Origin: Gloeomargarita sp. SRBZ-1_bins_9
GTDB taxonomy: Bacteria > Cyanobacteriota > Cyanobacteriia > Gloeomargaritales > Gloeomargaritaceae
Length of the DNA: 64,000 bases
Reading direction: 5' to 3'
Assembly (NCBI GenBank): GCA_039794565.1
Contig: JAUQVX010000001.1
Location: forward strand, 124,001-188,000
Below are positions 54,301 through 62,930 of this stretch, piece by piece (the stretch's first letter is position 1; every line of letters begins with the position of its first letter). The notes beneath the pieces are model-generated. The model was not told the DNA's origin and did not search any database. It saw nothing but the letters and a program-made list of their open reading frames with translations. A program made the position numbers and the translations under genes.

Positions 54301-54717
54301 ATGAAGTTCCTCAATGGCCTCTTGGTGGCGGCGGTGGTCGGGCTGGTCACGGTACCGGTTCAGGCGGAGGATGCGGTCCAGGTACGGCAGTTATTGAACA
54401 CCAAAACCTGTACGAACTGTGACCTGCGGGGGGCGGATTTGCGGGGAGCGCGGCTGAACAATGCCAACCTGCAGGGGTCGGATTTGACGCGGGCAAACCT
54501 CCGGGGTGCGGAACTGGTGGGGGCGGATTTGCGGAACACGGACCTGCGGAACGCGGATTTGCGAGGGGCCAATTTGAGCTACGCCAATCTGGAGGGGGCG
54601 GACTTGCGGGGGGCCAATTTAGAGGGAGCCAACCTGCGGGGGACGGAACTGGAAGGGCGCCGGGGACGCGGGAGTGCTACCCTACGGCAAATTACGGTGC
54701 CCCTACCTCGGCGTTAG
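54301..54717 (+). CDS. secreted pentapeptide-repeat protein
   Basis: A 138-aa protein with a signal peptide ('LLVAAVVGLVTVPVQA', cleavage near residue 22) and then 'AVQVRQLLNTKTCTNCDLRGADLRGA', that is the cyanobacterial 'LLxTxxCxxCxLxGA' cap, in which the C-x-x-C pair precedes about 14 A(D/N)LxG repeats. It is predicted periplasmic or lumenal, like the lumenal pentapeptide proteins of thylakoids. ATG 54301 starts just before the signal. It overlaps the stomatin-like gene by 26 bases, tail to tail. Confidence 0.88.
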   Translation: MKFLNGLLVAAVVGLVTVPVQAEDAVQVRQLLNTKTCTNCDLRGADLRGARLNNANLQGSDLTRANLRGAELVGADLRNTDLRNADLRGANLSYANLEGADLRGANLEGANLRGTELEGRRGRGSATLRQITVPLPRR

Positions 54718-55465
54718 GCGGTGAATTGACCCAGCGCTGGGCCAGGTTCACCCAATCCGACGGCACCATGATGATGGTAGTGGTATTGTTTTCGGCGCCG
54801 ATTTCTGTGAGCATTTGTAGGCGGCGCAGTTCGAGGGCAGCCGGGTTTTGAGCAATTTCCTTGGCGGCGCTAGCCAGTTGTAAAGACGCTTCCTGTTCGG
54901 CGGCGGCCTTGATCAACCGGGCGCGTTTTTCCCGTACCGCTTCGGCTTCCTTGGCCATGGCCCGCTGCATGGAGGGGGGAATTTCCACGTCCCGCATTTC
55001 CACCCGTTCGATGTCGATGCCCCAGGGTGCGGTGATCTCGTCTACAATCTCCCGGATGCGCAGGTTCACCTGGTCCCGGTTTTTCAGTACGTCGTCGAGC
55101 AGGTTTTGGCCGACTACGTTGCGCAGGGTGGTTTGGGCGGCCAGATACACGGCCTGGTGGTAGTCCTCGACGCGGTTGATGGCCTTGGCGGGGTCAATCA
55201 CCCGGTAGTAGAGCACGGCGTTGACCCGAATGGTGACGCTGTCGGCGGTGACGGTCTCTTGGGGTTGAACGTCCACGGTGCGGGTGCGCATATCCACCTG
55301 GACTTTTTGCTCCAAAAAGGGGATGGTCCAGTACAACCCCGGCCCGCGAATGCTGTGCAGGCGTCCTAGGCGAAAAATCACCCCCCGTTGGTACTCCCGG
55401 TCTAGTTTGAAGCCCGATAACAGGAGGGCGAGGATGACCAAAACGACCGTTGCGCCCCAGGGCAT
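54692..55465 (-). CDS. stomatin/prohibitin-like SPFH-domain protein
   Basis: A 257-aa protein of the slipin (stomatin) group. There is an N-terminal membrane helix ('ATVVLVILALLLSGFKL'), the band-7 domain ('YQRGVIFRLGRLHSIRGPGLYWTIPF', core 'RGVIFRLGRL...GPGLYW', then 'RTRTVDVQPQETVTADSVTIRVNAVLYYRV', core 'TADSVTIRV.AV.YY') and a coiled tail with 'MQRAMAKEAEAVREKRARLI'. ATG 55465 has AGGAGA upstream. No NfeD partner is next to it. A flotillin-type SPFH protein is at 20-21 kb. Confidence 0.9.
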   Translation of the reverse strand: MPWGATVVLVILALLLSGFKLDREYQRGVIFRLGRLHSIRGPGLYWTIPFLEQKVQVDMRTRTVDVQPQETVTADSVTIRVNAVLYYRVIDPAKAINRVEDYHQAVYLAAQTTLRNVVGQNLLDDVLKNRDQVNLRIREIVDEITAPWGIDIERVEMRDVEIPPSMQRAMAKEAEAVREKRARLIKAAAEQEASLQLASAAKEIAQNPAALELRRLQMLTEIGAENNTTTIIMVPSDWVNLAQRWVNSPPNAEVGAP

Positions 55466-55547
55466 GGCTATCTCCTGGCAGTAACCCGGCACTTCTAGTT
55501 TAATTGCCCCTTGCTATACTACGGCTGGTCCGGGCAGGGTGAGGTCT

Positions 55548-56345
55548 ATGCGGATCGCCACTTGGAATGTCAATTCGGTGCGCACCCGTTTGCCCCATAT
55601 CCAAAGTTGGTTGGCCCGACATCCGGTGGAGGTGCTGTGTTTGCAGGAGACCAAGGTCCCGGATGACCAGTTTCCCAGGGAGGCGTTTCCGGGGTATACC
55701 TGCGTGGTGGCCGGGCAAAAGGCCTATAACGGGGTGGCGGTCCTGACCCGCATTCCTCCAGAGCGGGTTTCGGTGGGTTTTGCGCCCCTGTTGGGTCCAG
55801 AATGGGTTGGCCAGTTGGATGAACAAAAACGGTTCCTGCATGTGCAGATTCAGGGCTTAGAGATTGTGAATGTCTATGTGCCCAATGGCCAGAGTGTGGG
55901 CAGCGATAAGTACGACTACAAGTTGCGTTGGCTGGCGGCCCTGCACCAGTATTTACAGCGGTTGTTGCTGCGCACGTCCCAGGTGTGCGTATGCGGGGAT
56001 TGGAACGTGGCCCCCACCGATCTGGATATTTACGACCCCCGGGACAAGCAGGAGCACATCATGGCTTCACCGGCGGAACGGGCGGCCTTTCAGCAAGTGT
56101 TGGCCTTGAGTTTCCAGGACAGTTTTCGGTTGTTTTGGCCAGAGGGGGGGCATTTTACCTGGTGGGACTACCGGGCCGGGGCCTTTCGCCGCAACCAGGG
56201 CTGGCGGATTGACCACATCTTGATCAGCCAAACCCTGCGTCCCTGGGCGAAAAATTGTTGGATTGACCGGGAACCCCGCACCTGGCAGCAACCCAGCGAC
56301 CACACGCCGGTGATCCTGGAACTGGACTGGCCCCCTACACGATGA
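55548..56345 (+). CDS. xthA: exodeoxyribonuclease III
   Basis: An AP endonuclease/3' exonuclease for base-excision repair. The 265-aa protein has the EEP-fold signatures 'IATWNVNSVRTRL', 'EVLCLQETKVPDDQFP', 'NGVAVLTRI', 'VNVYVPNG', 'VCVCGDWNVAPTDLDIYDP' and the final 'RIDHILIS' and 'PSDHTPVILEL'. All metal and catalytic residues (N, E, Y, D, N, D, H) appear retained. ATG 55548 lies after GGGTGAGG. A TATACT at 55515-55520 could be its -10. Its 3' end overlaps the convergent Rrf2 gene by 11 bases. Confidence 0.95.
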   Translation: MRIATWNVNSVRTRLPHIQSWLARHPVEVLCLQETKVPDDQFPREAFPGYTCVVAGQKAYNGVAVLTRIPPERVSVGFAPLLGPEWVGQLDEQKRFLHVQIQGLEIVNVYVPNGQSVGSDKYDYKLRWLAALHQYLQRLLLRTSQVCVCGDWNVAPTDLDIYDPRDKQEHIMASPAERAAFQQVLALSFQDSFRLFWPEGGHFTWWDYRAGAFRRNQGWRIDHILISQTLRPWAKNCWIDREPRTWQQPSDHTPVILELDWPPTR

Positions 56346-56772
56346 ACTGATAGGGTTCGCTGTCGCTGGCCATGCGGCTGCGCACATCGTAGTACAAGTC
56401 GGCCAGGGTGCATTGGGCCAGGGCCTGCTGGCATTGCTCGCTCAGGCGTCGCCAGAGGCTGCGGGTCACCCAGTCGGTGGGTTGGTGGGCCGGGAATTCC
56501 GGGGTGCTTAGGGGCTCGCCGACGGCCGCCAGAATCTGCTGCACACGAATCGTCTCCGGCGGCTGGGCTAACCGGTATCCCCCCTGCGCTCCCCGCTGGG
56601 CCACCACTAAGCCAGCGCGCCGCAGCTCCAGGAGTAACTTTTCCAAAAAGGGGGCGGGAATCCCCTGGCGCCGGGCGATGGTGCGCACGGACACGGGTTG
56701 CCGGGAGGCCGCCAACGTCAATTCCAGCATCGCCTTCAGGGCGTATTGTCCCCGCACGGACAGGCGAAACAT
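56335..56772 (-). CDS. Rrf2-family transcriptional regulator
   Basis: A 145-aa winged-helix regulator. It begins 'MFRLSVRGQYALKAMLELTL' (the K-x-x-Y-A-L-x-A signature), followed by the HTH 'VSVRTIARRQGIPAPFLEKLLLELRRAGLV' in its core 'IPAPFLEKLLLELRRAGLV' and the wing 'RGAQGGYRLA'. IscR-type members have three cysteines in the dimer loop; here only Cys in 'SEQCQQALAQCTL' are found, so cluster binding is not clear. It may be CymR-like or the cyanobacterial Slr0846 type. It is divergent from tldD with 36 bases between starts. Confidence 0.88.
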   Translation of the reverse strand: MFRLSVRGQYALKAMLELTLAASRQPVSVRTIARRQGIPAPFLEKLLLELRRAGLVVAQRGAQGGYRLAQPPETIRVQQILAAVGEPLSTPEFPAHQPTDWVTRSLWRRLSEQCQQALAQCTLADLYYDVRSRMASDSEPYQFIV

Positions 56773-56808
56773 CGTTACACTAAGAAATACGCTCTCTTTT
56801 TTCCCATC

Positions 56809-58206
56809 ATGGCAAGGACGCTAACCCCGCCGCGCATCCAAGACCAGTTACAGGACACGGTGGCCCGCTACAGTTCCCGCGTGGATTATCTGGACATCCG
56901 CCTGGAACAGAGTGAATCCCTGCGGTTAGGGTTCCGGGGGCCCCGTTTTGACGCCGTGGACCGGGCGCTGTCCTTGGCGGGGGGCATTCGGGCCTGTTAT
57001 CGGGGGGGGTGGAGTTTTGTGACATTCAACGGCCTGGAGGAACTGGCGGATCGGGTGGAGGAGGCCGTCGAACAGGCCCGGTTGATCGGTCATGAACAAA
57101 CCCAACTGGCCCCGGTCCCACCGGTGGTGGATTATGTCAGGGCGGAAATAGCCCGCGACCCCCGCACCGTACCCCTAGCGGAAAAACGGGACTTGCTCCG
57201 GCACTACAACGACCTGCTGCTGAGCTATGACCCCCGCATCCAAACCACCAGCGTCAGCTACCGGGAGCGGTTTGGGGTGACCTATTTGGTGACATCCACC
57301 GGTACCAACCTGGCTCAGGAACGTCTAGATGTGTCGGGGATGTTTGGCGTGGTGGCCCGGGGGGAGGGACTGGTGGTGCGCCAGGGCTACGAATCGGTCC
57401 ATTCCCGCGCGGATTACCGGGTGATGATGGGCCTGGACGAGCAGGTGCGGGCAGCGGCCCAACGGGCGATCCGACAACTGGAGGCGCAACCGGTCAGGGG
57501 TGGACAGTACACGGTGATCCTCGACCCTTACCTGGCGGGGGTATTTATCCACGAGGCGTTTGGGCATCTCTCGGAGGCGGATTTCGTCTATGAAAATCCC
57601 CGCTTGCAGGAGCTGTTACAACTGGGGCGGCCGGTGGCCATTCCCGAGTTGAACGTGGTGGACGACGCTACCTTGCCTGGGTTGCCGGGTTCCCTGAAGT
57701 ACGATGATGAGGGGGTGCCGGGGCAACGGAAATACCTCATCCGCGAGGGGGTACTGACCCAACGGCTCCATTCCCGGGAGACGGCGGGAAAGATGGCCGA
57801 GCAACCCACCGGCAACGCTCGGGCCTTGTCGGCGACCTATCCCCCCATCGTGCGCATGACCAACACAGGGATCGAGCCAGGGCGCTATACCTTGGCCGAG
57901 ATGATGCAGGACATTGACCTGGGGGTGTACTGTGTGCGGATGCTGGGGGGCCAGACCAACGGGGAACTGTTTACCTTTACCGCCGCCGAAGGGTTTATGA
58001 TCCGCAAGGGGCAACTGGCGGAACCCGTGAGCGATGTCACCCTGAGCGGCAACGTCTTTCAAACCCTGAAGGACATCGAAGCCATCGGCAACGACACGGT
58101 TTACCGCAACGGCGGCTGTGGCAAGGCGGGGCAGTCCCCCCTACCGGTGAGCGTGGGCGGTCCCCATGTGCGCATCAAAAATGTGGTCATTGGCGGGCGT
58201 TCGTGA
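56809..58206 (+). CDS. tldD: TldD/PmbA-family metalloprotease TldD
   Basis: TldD pairs with TldE (PmbA) to degrade unfolded peptides and process modified peptides. The 465-aa protein carries the zinc motif HEAFGH (248-253, HExxxH), the 'GGIRACYRGGWSFVTFNGL' region, 'LNVVDDATLPGLPGSLKYDDEG' in its core 'LPGSLKYDDEG', and 'NGELFTFTAAEGFMIRKG' with 'FQTLKDIEAIGND' close to the end. These are TldD-type (TldE lacks the zinc site). The partner TldE is not in the window. ATG 56809 is directly between the two divergent genes. Confidence 0.92.
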   Translation: MARTLTPPRIQDQLQDTVARYSSRVDYLDIRLEQSESLRLGFRGPRFDAVDRALSLAGGIRACYRGGWSFVTFNGLEELADRVEEAVEQARLIGHEQTQLAPVPPVVDYVRAEIARDPRTVPLAEKRDLLRHYNDLLLSYDPRIQTTSVSYRERFGVTYLVTSTGTNLAQERLDVSGMFGVVARGEGLVVRQGYESVHSRADYRVMMGLDEQVRAAAQRAIRQLEAQPVRGGQYTVILDPYLAGVFIHEAFGHLSEADFVYENPRLQELLQLGRPVAIPELNVVDDATLPGLPGSLKYDDEGVPGQRKYLIREGVLTQRLHSRETAGKMAEQPTGNARALSATYPPIVRMTNTGIEPGRYTLAEMMQDIDLGVYCVRMLGGQTNGELFTFTAAEGFMIRKGQLAEPVSDVTLSGNVFQTLKDIEAIGNDTVYRNGGCGKAGQSPLPVSVGGPHVRIKNVVIGGRS

Positions 58207-58277
58207 TGGAGCGACCCTATCCACCCCCACCAGTGTTGACCGCCGGCAACCGTAACGAAATATCTAAGGACACCCCC

Positions 58278-58306
58278 CTGACAGACTTGACAAGACCGGT
58301 TATGAT
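58278..58306 (+). promoter_or_regulatory. promoter of rbp
   Basis: CTGACA (58278-58283), a 17-base spacer and TATGAT (58301-58306) lie 86 bases before the RRM gene. Transcription starting near 58313 would give a leader of about 80 bases, which is consistent with the long 5' UTRs of cold-regulated cyanobacterial rbp genes. TTGACA-like sequence at 58286 is out of spacing with the -10. Confidence 0.65.
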
Positions 58307-58391
58307 GGACTTGGTTCCGCCCCCTGGGATTTAGCTCTGCTTAATTCCATTGCGGCAACGGAGCGTTGTGCATTGGCGTTGGATTTGGGTT

Positions 58392-58652
58392 ATGACTATT
58401 TACGTGGGCAATTTATCCTTCAAGGCCACCGAACAGGACCTGAGGGAAGTTTTCTCGGAATACGGACCAGTCAAGCGGGTCACGTTACCGATGGATCGGG
58501 AAACGGGTCGGATGCGGGGGTTTGCCTTCGTGGAAATGATGGAGGACGACCACGAAGAAAAGGCGATCAATGCCCTCGACGGCGCGGAGTGGATGGGGCG
58601 GCAGTTGCGGGTTAATAAAGCCCGGCCCCGGGACGATAACCGGCGTTTCTAA
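58392..58652 (+). CDS. RRM-type RNA-binding protein (cyanobacterial Rbp)
   Basis: An 86-aa single-RRM protein. RNP2 is 'IYVGNLSF' and RNP1 is 'RGFAFVEM', flanked by 'ATEQDLREVFSEYGPVKRVTLPMDRETGRMRG' in its core 'DLREVFSEYG'. There is a very short tail 'ARPRDDNRRF', without the long glycine-rich region of the cold-inducible type. Rbp proteins bind mRNAs, in some cyanobacteria guiding photosystem mRNAs to thylakoids. ATG 58392 is the family start. It ends 4 bases from the convergent hypothetical gene. Confidence 0.94.
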   Translation: MTIYVGNLSFKATEQDLREVFSEYGPVKRVTLPMDRETGRMRGFAFVEMMEDDHEEKAINALDGAEWMGRQLRVNKARPRDDNRRF

Positions 58653-58656
58653 AACC

Positions 58657-59445
58657 CTAGCCCCGTAACCGTTTTTGCACATCCCGGGGGAGAATGATCA
58701 CCCGGCGGCCGTCGGGCAAGGTCTCAATTCGCCCCCCGGCTTCTAAAATTTTTTGAATGGCAATGGCTTGGATGCGCTTGGTTGGTGCGTAACTGAGGAT
58801 GGTCAGCCAGCCAATGACTTTAGCAATGCGACTGTTGGCATCCTCCCGCAGAAACTGGGCTGACTGGGTTGCCCGCCGAACCACTGCTTGACTCTCTGGC
58901 GTATCCCACCGGCTGGCCCACCGGGCGGCGGTCTCGAAGGAACGAATGGCCGCGGGACCGTCCCCTAAAAACAACATCTCATCAATGCCCCGGTACATCC
59001 AGGGGTAGTAGGACCCCGGCACCTCCGGCGTCAAAGACTGCATGGCCCGGCTGGCAATTTGAATGCTCCGCTCCGGTTCCCCGGCGTAGAGGGACCCCGC
59101 CGTGGATAGAAATAAATAAGCTCGGATAAAACGCGGATCATGTCGTAGGATGACTTCAAAAAAATCGGGCACCAATCCATAGGCCAAGGCCCTGCGGGCT
59201 TCCTCATCGCCAAAGTAAATATTGAACTGAATCAGCCACCAATTGGCTATCATGTTGTCGAACCCCAAACCGGGCATTTGTCGCCATAAACGCAACTGGG
59301 CCTGGGTCAGGGCTTCCTGCTGTTGCCACAGGGGAAGATTGTTTTGTTGCTGGGCAGTCAACCAGGCCTGGCGTTGCATTTGTAACCCCACCACCCCCCC
59401 AAAGGTCACCAGCCCGATCAACACATTAACCAGGGTTTTGATCAT
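58657..59445 (-). CDS. membrane-anchored conserved hypothetical protein
   Basis: A 262-aa protein with an N-terminal membrane helix ('KTLVNVLIGLVTFGGVVGLQM') and a helical, TPR-like body: 'GLGFDNMIANWWLIQFNIYFGDEEARR', 'FFEVILRHDPRFIRAYLFLSTAGSLYAGEPERS' and 'YYPWMYRGIDEMLFLGDGPAAIRSFETAARWAS' look like successive helix pairs with short repeats. I recall similar conserved cyanobacterial hypotheticals but no assigned function. ATG 59445 is preceded by GGGGGG and lies inside the 3' end of larC (20-base overlap), making it the last gene of a coupled set. Confidence 0.75.
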   Translation of the reverse strand: MIKTLVNVLIGLVTFGGVVGLQMQRQAWLTAQQQNNLPLWQQQEALTQAQLRLWRQMPGLGFDNMIANWWLIQFNIYFGDEEARRALAYGLVPDFFEVILRHDPRFIRAYLFLSTAGSLYAGEPERSIQIASRAMQSLTPEVPGSYYPWMYRGIDEMLFLGDGPAAIRSFETAARWASRWDTPESQAVVRRATQSAQFLREDANSRIAKVIGWLTILSYAPTKRIQAIAIQKILEAGGRIETLPDGRRVIILPRDVQKRLRG

Positions 59446-60634
59446 CTTGGTTCCCCCCCGCCTGCCAAAACTGATGGAGGACCTGTTGATGCACCTGCTT
59501 CCAGGGTAGTCCATGGGCGCGGGCGATCCGGGCGCAATCCTCGTACTCCGGTTGTACGTTAACCAGCCGACCGTTGATTTCCGCCACTTTGACGGCCACC
59601 TCTCCCCAGGGTGTTGCCAGTCGCACCAGGCGCCGGGGTAAAACCTTCCGTTCCTGCCACTGATACCGGACACCCAAGGTGGTCGTTTCCTCAAACAGGA
59701 TAGCGCTACAGCGGTCTGCTTGCTCGGGCGAGCACAGGACCTGCACCAGGACCCCCTGCCGTCCTTTCTTCATGGTGATCGCCTGAGTCCACACATCTAA
59801 CGCCCCAGCGGCCAGTAACCGTTCACAGGCGTAGGTCAGTCCCTGGGGCGACATGTCGTCAATTTGGGTCTCCAACACCACCACAGGTTCCGTCATGCGG
59901 GTCCCTGGAGCTGACCCTAACCACAACCGCAATACGTTAGCAATGGCCAAATCCCGGCTACCGGCACCCCAACCTACCCGCTCCAGAGACATCCGCGGTG
60001 GCCCCCCAAACCCCTGGGCCAGGGTGGTCACAATGGCTGCCCCCGTCGGCGTGACCAGTTCCCCAGTGAGGCCGTTGTCATATACTGGGACCCGTTTGGC
60101 CTGGCATAGGTACAGGACCGCCGGCGTGGGGACTGCCATAGACCCATGGGCCGTTTCCACATACCCCGACCCCAGGGGCAAAGCGGAGCAGTACACCTGC
60201 GTCACCCCCAGGACATGCAAACCCAGGCAGGTGCCCACCACATCCACCAGGGCATCCCATGCCCCCACCTCGTGGAAATGCACCCGCTCCGGCGGCACCC
60301 CATGCACGGCCCCTTCCGCGATGGCCAGGCTCTGGAAAATCGCTAAACTCCCCTGCTTGACCGGATCGGGCAAGGAGGCCTCAGTCAGGAGCCGGCGAAT
60401 GTCTCCCCAATTCCGATAGGGCGGTTGTTCCCCCACCGGCTGGACGTGCAGGTAGGTCGCCCGCTGGCCCCGCCGTTGCACCGACTGCACCATCAGGCTC
60501 ACCGACTCGGCTATCCCCAACCCCTGTAGGACCTGTTGTAAGACCTCAACCGGCAAACCGGCATCCACCAAGGCCCCCAGGCACATATCGCCCGCAACCC
60601 CCGTCGGGCAATCAAAGTAGGCCAGGCGTCCCAT
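59426..60634 (-). CDS. larC: nickel-pincer cofactor biosynthesis protein LarC
   Basis: LarC inserts nickel into the pincer nucleotide cofactor of lactate racemase and related enzymes. The 402-aa protein starts 'MGRLAYFDCPTGVAGDMCLGALVDAG' in its core 'YFDCPTGVAGDM' (usually D.-.G.SGDM.LGAL), then 'HFHEVGAWDALVDVVG', 'CSALPLGSGYVETAHGSMAVPTPAVL' in its core 'VETAHGSMAVPTPA', 'ELVTPTGAAIVTTLA' and 'ETQIDDMSPQ'. LarB/LarE and LarA are not present here, and LarC homologues are common in bacteria without LarA. ATG 60634 overlaps the menG stop by one base. Confidence 0.9.
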   Translation of the reverse strand: MGRLAYFDCPTGVAGDMCLGALVDAGLPVEVLQQVLQGLGIAESVSLMVQSVQRRGQRATYLHVQPVGEQPPYRNWGDIRRLLTEASLPDPVKQGSLAIFQSLAIAEGAVHGVPPERVHFHEVGAWDALVDVVGTCLGLHVLGVTQVYCSALPLGSGYVETAHGSMAVPTPAVLYLCQAKRVPVYDNGLTGELVTPTGAAIVTTLAQGFGGPPRMSLERVGWGAGSRDLAIANVLRLWLGSAPGTRMTEPVVVLETQIDDMSPQGLTYACERLLAAGALDVWTQAITMKKGRQGVLVQVLCSPEQADRCSAILFEETTTLGVRYQWQERKVLPRRLVRLATPWGEVAVKVAEINGRLVNVQPEYEDCARIARAHGLPWKQVHQQVLHQFWQAGGNQDDQNPG

Positions 60635-61308
60635 CAAGAGCGCTGTAGCACCAACACCCCCATTAAACCATGGGCAATCGGGTAGTGGCCGGCCTGAAAC
60701 CCGCAATCTTGGGCCCACTGCACCTGCCGGTCGCCGGGGGGAAAATTTTGCAAGCTCGGCCAGATATAGGCGTATTCATCCCCCAACCCCAACCACTGGG
60801 CCACCGGCACCACCACCCGTTGCAAATACCACCTTTGCCAAGCTCGCAGCCAGGGGTCCTCGGGGTGGTGAAAATCCAAAATGGCCGCCCGTCCCCCCGG
60901 TCGCAACACCCGGTAGATTTCCCGCAAACACCGCTGTCGGTCCTGGACATTGCGTAACCCGTACCCCATGGTCACCACATCCACCGTGTTGTCCCCAAAG
61001 GGCAATTGCAAGACATCCCCCTGGTGCCAGTGAATGGGTTGGTGAGCGTATCGCGCGCGGGCAATGGCCAGCATCGCCGGGGCAAAGTCAATCCCCCACA
61101 CCTGACCCCTCCCCCCTATTTTCCGCGCCAGCAGCCCCGTCAAATCCCCCGTGCCACAGCACAAATCCACCGCCGTTTCCCCCGGTTGCGGGTCCACCCA
61201 GCCGATGACCATGTGTTTCCAGACCCAATGCTGCCCCCAGCTCAGCCAGTTGTTGAGGGCGTCGTAATGGCGGGCAATCCGGTTAAACAGGGCCTGTGTA
61301 TCGGTCAT
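60634..61308 (-). CDS. menG: demethylphylloquinone methyltransferase (UbiE/MenG)
   Basis: Final methylation in phylloquinone (vitamin K1, PSI secondary acceptor) synthesis in cyanobacteria. The 224-aa SAM-dependent methyltransferase has 'FNRIARHYDALNNWLSWGQHWVWK' (UbiE start), the SAM-binding 'AVDLCCGTGDLTGLLA', 'WGIDFAPAMLAIARARY', 'QLPFGDNTVDVVTMGYGLRNV' and 'EIYRVLRPGGRAAILDFHHP'. ATG 61308 overlaps the lptC stop by 4 bases; a longer open frame upstream is antisense or out-of-frame sequence of lptC. The phylloquinone role is inferred from organism type. Confidence 0.92.
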   Translation of the reverse strand: MTDTQALFNRIARHYDALNNWLSWGQHWVWKHMVIGWVDPQPGETAVDLCCGTGDLTGLLARKIGGRGQVWGIDFAPAMLAIARARYAHQPIHWHQGDVLQLPFGDNTVDVVTMGYGLRNVQDRQRCLREIYRVLRPGGRAAILDFHHPEDPWLRAWQRWYLQRVVVPVAQWLGLGDEYAYIWPSLQNFPPGDRQVQWAQDCGFQAGHYPIAHGLMGVLVLQRS

Positions 61309-62225
61309 TCCGGGAACACCTGCGTCCGCGCCTGCACCACCCGAATCTGCCGGGTCGCCAAATTCCCTTCTGCCTGCGCCCCCGTGACCGTGATGGGGGG
61401 GTCGTTTTGGGTGTAAAACACATTGCCGCTGGCCGTGACCTCCTGCCGGTCTATCCGCCACTCCACCGTCTGGGCGCGCAACCGCCCCCGGGGATGTACC
61501 GCCTCCACCCCCTGGCGTAACCGCAACACCTGCCGGGCAAAGTCCATCTGCCCGCCCCCCGCCTTGACCACCAGTTGCTCCGGCGTATAGACGATCTGCA
61601 CCGGTTTTAGCGCCTGCGCCAGCCCCTCCCGCCATCGCCAGTCCAGGGCCTCCCCCGTGATCCGCAGCGCTGGCTTTTGGTTAGTCACCTGCACCTGTTG
61701 CCGCAGGGACAGCCGATTCTCCCGCAAACGAATCGTGGCCTCCTGCCCCTTGACATACATCCGATTCGGCTGGCGAAATTCCGGGTTGCCCCTCAACAGG
61801 ATTTCCTTCTGGGCCGGACGCCACATCAGGAAACGGGCCTTGATCACCATTTTGTCCTGCACATCCTCCGCGGTGATGTCCCCCTCGACGGTCAACGTTT
61901 CCTGGGCCTCCTGCACCGTCGCCTGGGTCGCCTTGACCCGATAACGGGGTTTCCCCTGGGCATAAATATCCCCCACCACCTGCCGGGCCGTCACCCGCCG
62001 GGTTTGGACATCTGCTATCGCCTGGTCCGCCTGCAACTTCCACACCGTCTGGCCCCCCTTATCCGCCTGGTGCAGTTTGAGGGATTCAAAGGTCAATTGC
62101 TGGGACGCCTCTGGGTTGGCCTCCGGTTCGAGGGGACGTTCCGGCACCTGACAACCGGCCAACAGGCAGCCCAGGACCACCCCCCAGGCCCATCGCCTAA
62201 TTACGGGACGGATTGGCGTTGTCAT
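61305..62225 (-). CDS. lptC: LPS export protein LptC (lipoprotein-like)
   Basis: LptC bridges LptB2FG and LptA in lipopolysaccharide transport. The 306-aa protein has an N-terminal membrane segment ending in a lipobox-like 'GCLLAGCQ', then a single long beta-jellyroll domain with 'TWKLQADQAIADVQTRRVTARQVVGDIY' in its core 'VWKLQADQAIADV' and repeated 'VKA', 'VEGDITAEDV', 'ASGNVFYTQND' strands. The length is larger than E. coli LptC (191 aa), as is usual in cyanobacteria. The E. coli protein is not lipid-anchored, so the cysteine may be a cyanobacterial variation. It overlaps the labA-like gene by 29 bases and menG by 4. Confidence 0.85.
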   Translation of the reverse strand: MTTPIRPVIRRWAWGVVLGCLLAGCQVPERPLEPEANPEASQQLTFESLKLHQADKGGQTVWKLQADQAIADVQTRRVTARQVVGDIYAQGKPRYRVKATQATVQEAQETLTVEGDITAEDVQDKMVIKARFLMWRPAQKEILLRGNPEFRQPNRMYVKGQEATIRLRENRLSLRQQVQVTNQKPALRITGEALDWRWREGLAQALKPVQIVYTPEQLVVKAGGGQMDFARQVLRLRQGVEAVHPRGRLRAQTVEWRIDRQEVTASGNVFYTQNDPPITVTGAQAEGNLATRQIRVVQARTQVFPE

Positions 62226-62820
62226 TCGCGTTGTTGTTGGCATTGTTGACCATCTCCGCCACCGAGCGGTAGGGGGTGGGACGATTGGCCTTGCGGATCT
62301 CATCCCGAATCGTCTCTAAATCAATATAACGGTCGGCCACATTAATCAAATTATCGCTGGTCATGGAGCGCAGACTCACTACCTCTACCCGTACCCCTCG
62401 GTAGCTCACCGCATCCACTGCATAGGCCAAGTCCCCGTCGCCGCTGACTAAAATGGCCGTATCGTAGGACCCCACCAGGGATAACATATCCACCGCAATT
62501 TCCACATCCAGATTGGCCTTTTTCGACCCGTCCGGTAACTGAACCAGCTCCTTACACACCACCCGATAACCGTTGCGGCGCATCCAGAGTAAAAACCCCT
62601 GCTGTTTTTCATTGGTTGGGTCCACGCCCGTGTAGAAAAAAGCCCGCAGCAGACGGGAACCCGCCGTCAAATAACACAACAACTTACTGTAGTCAATTTC
62701 AATCCCCAACTGGAGAGCAGCATAAAACAGGTTAGAACCATCAATAAAGATGGCAATCCGACCCCGGTTTTCCAAGACCTGTTGGGGAGTAAATAAACCC
62801 ACGTTATCCATGCCAGACAT
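62197..62820 (-). CDS. NYN-domain (DUF88) LabA-like protein
   Basis: A 207-aa PIN-fold protein. The NYN acidic residues are seen in 'IAIFIDGSNLFYAAL' (D-G-S-N), 'KKANLDVEIAVDML' (D..D) and 'TAILVSGDGDLAYAVDAV' (S-G-D-G-D), a putative ribonuclease centre. LabA of S. elongatus is a related protein in circadian output downstream of KaiC. The Asn/Asp-rich tail 'NNANNNANDNANP' is low complexity. It is the first gene of the minus-strand set with lptC, menG and larC. The LabA role is inference by homology. Confidence 0.88.
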   Translation of the reverse strand: MSGMDNVGLFTPQQVLENRGRIAIFIDGSNLFYAALQLGIEIDYSKLLCYLTAGSRLLRAFFYTGVDPTNEKQQGFLLWMRRNGYRVVCKELVQLPDGSKKANLDVEIAVDMLSLVGSYDTAILVSGDGDLAYAVDAVSYRGVRVEVVSLRSMTSDNLINVADRYIDLETIRDEIRKANRPTPYRSVAEMVNNANNNANDNANPSRN

Positions 62821-62930
62821 CGGTTTAATCCCAGGTTAATAAAAAATATGAATGTTTTGTAAGTCCCGCCCACCCATCCGGTACGGTACTTAATACCTTA
62901 GCAAACAACCCTGGTCTGCCCCACAAAACG

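Noticed and set aside
60634-61635. Longer menG reading frame starting at 61635
   Set aside because: The extra 109 codons overlap lptC out of frame and have shadow-like composition; ATG 61308 gives the standard UbiE N-terminus.
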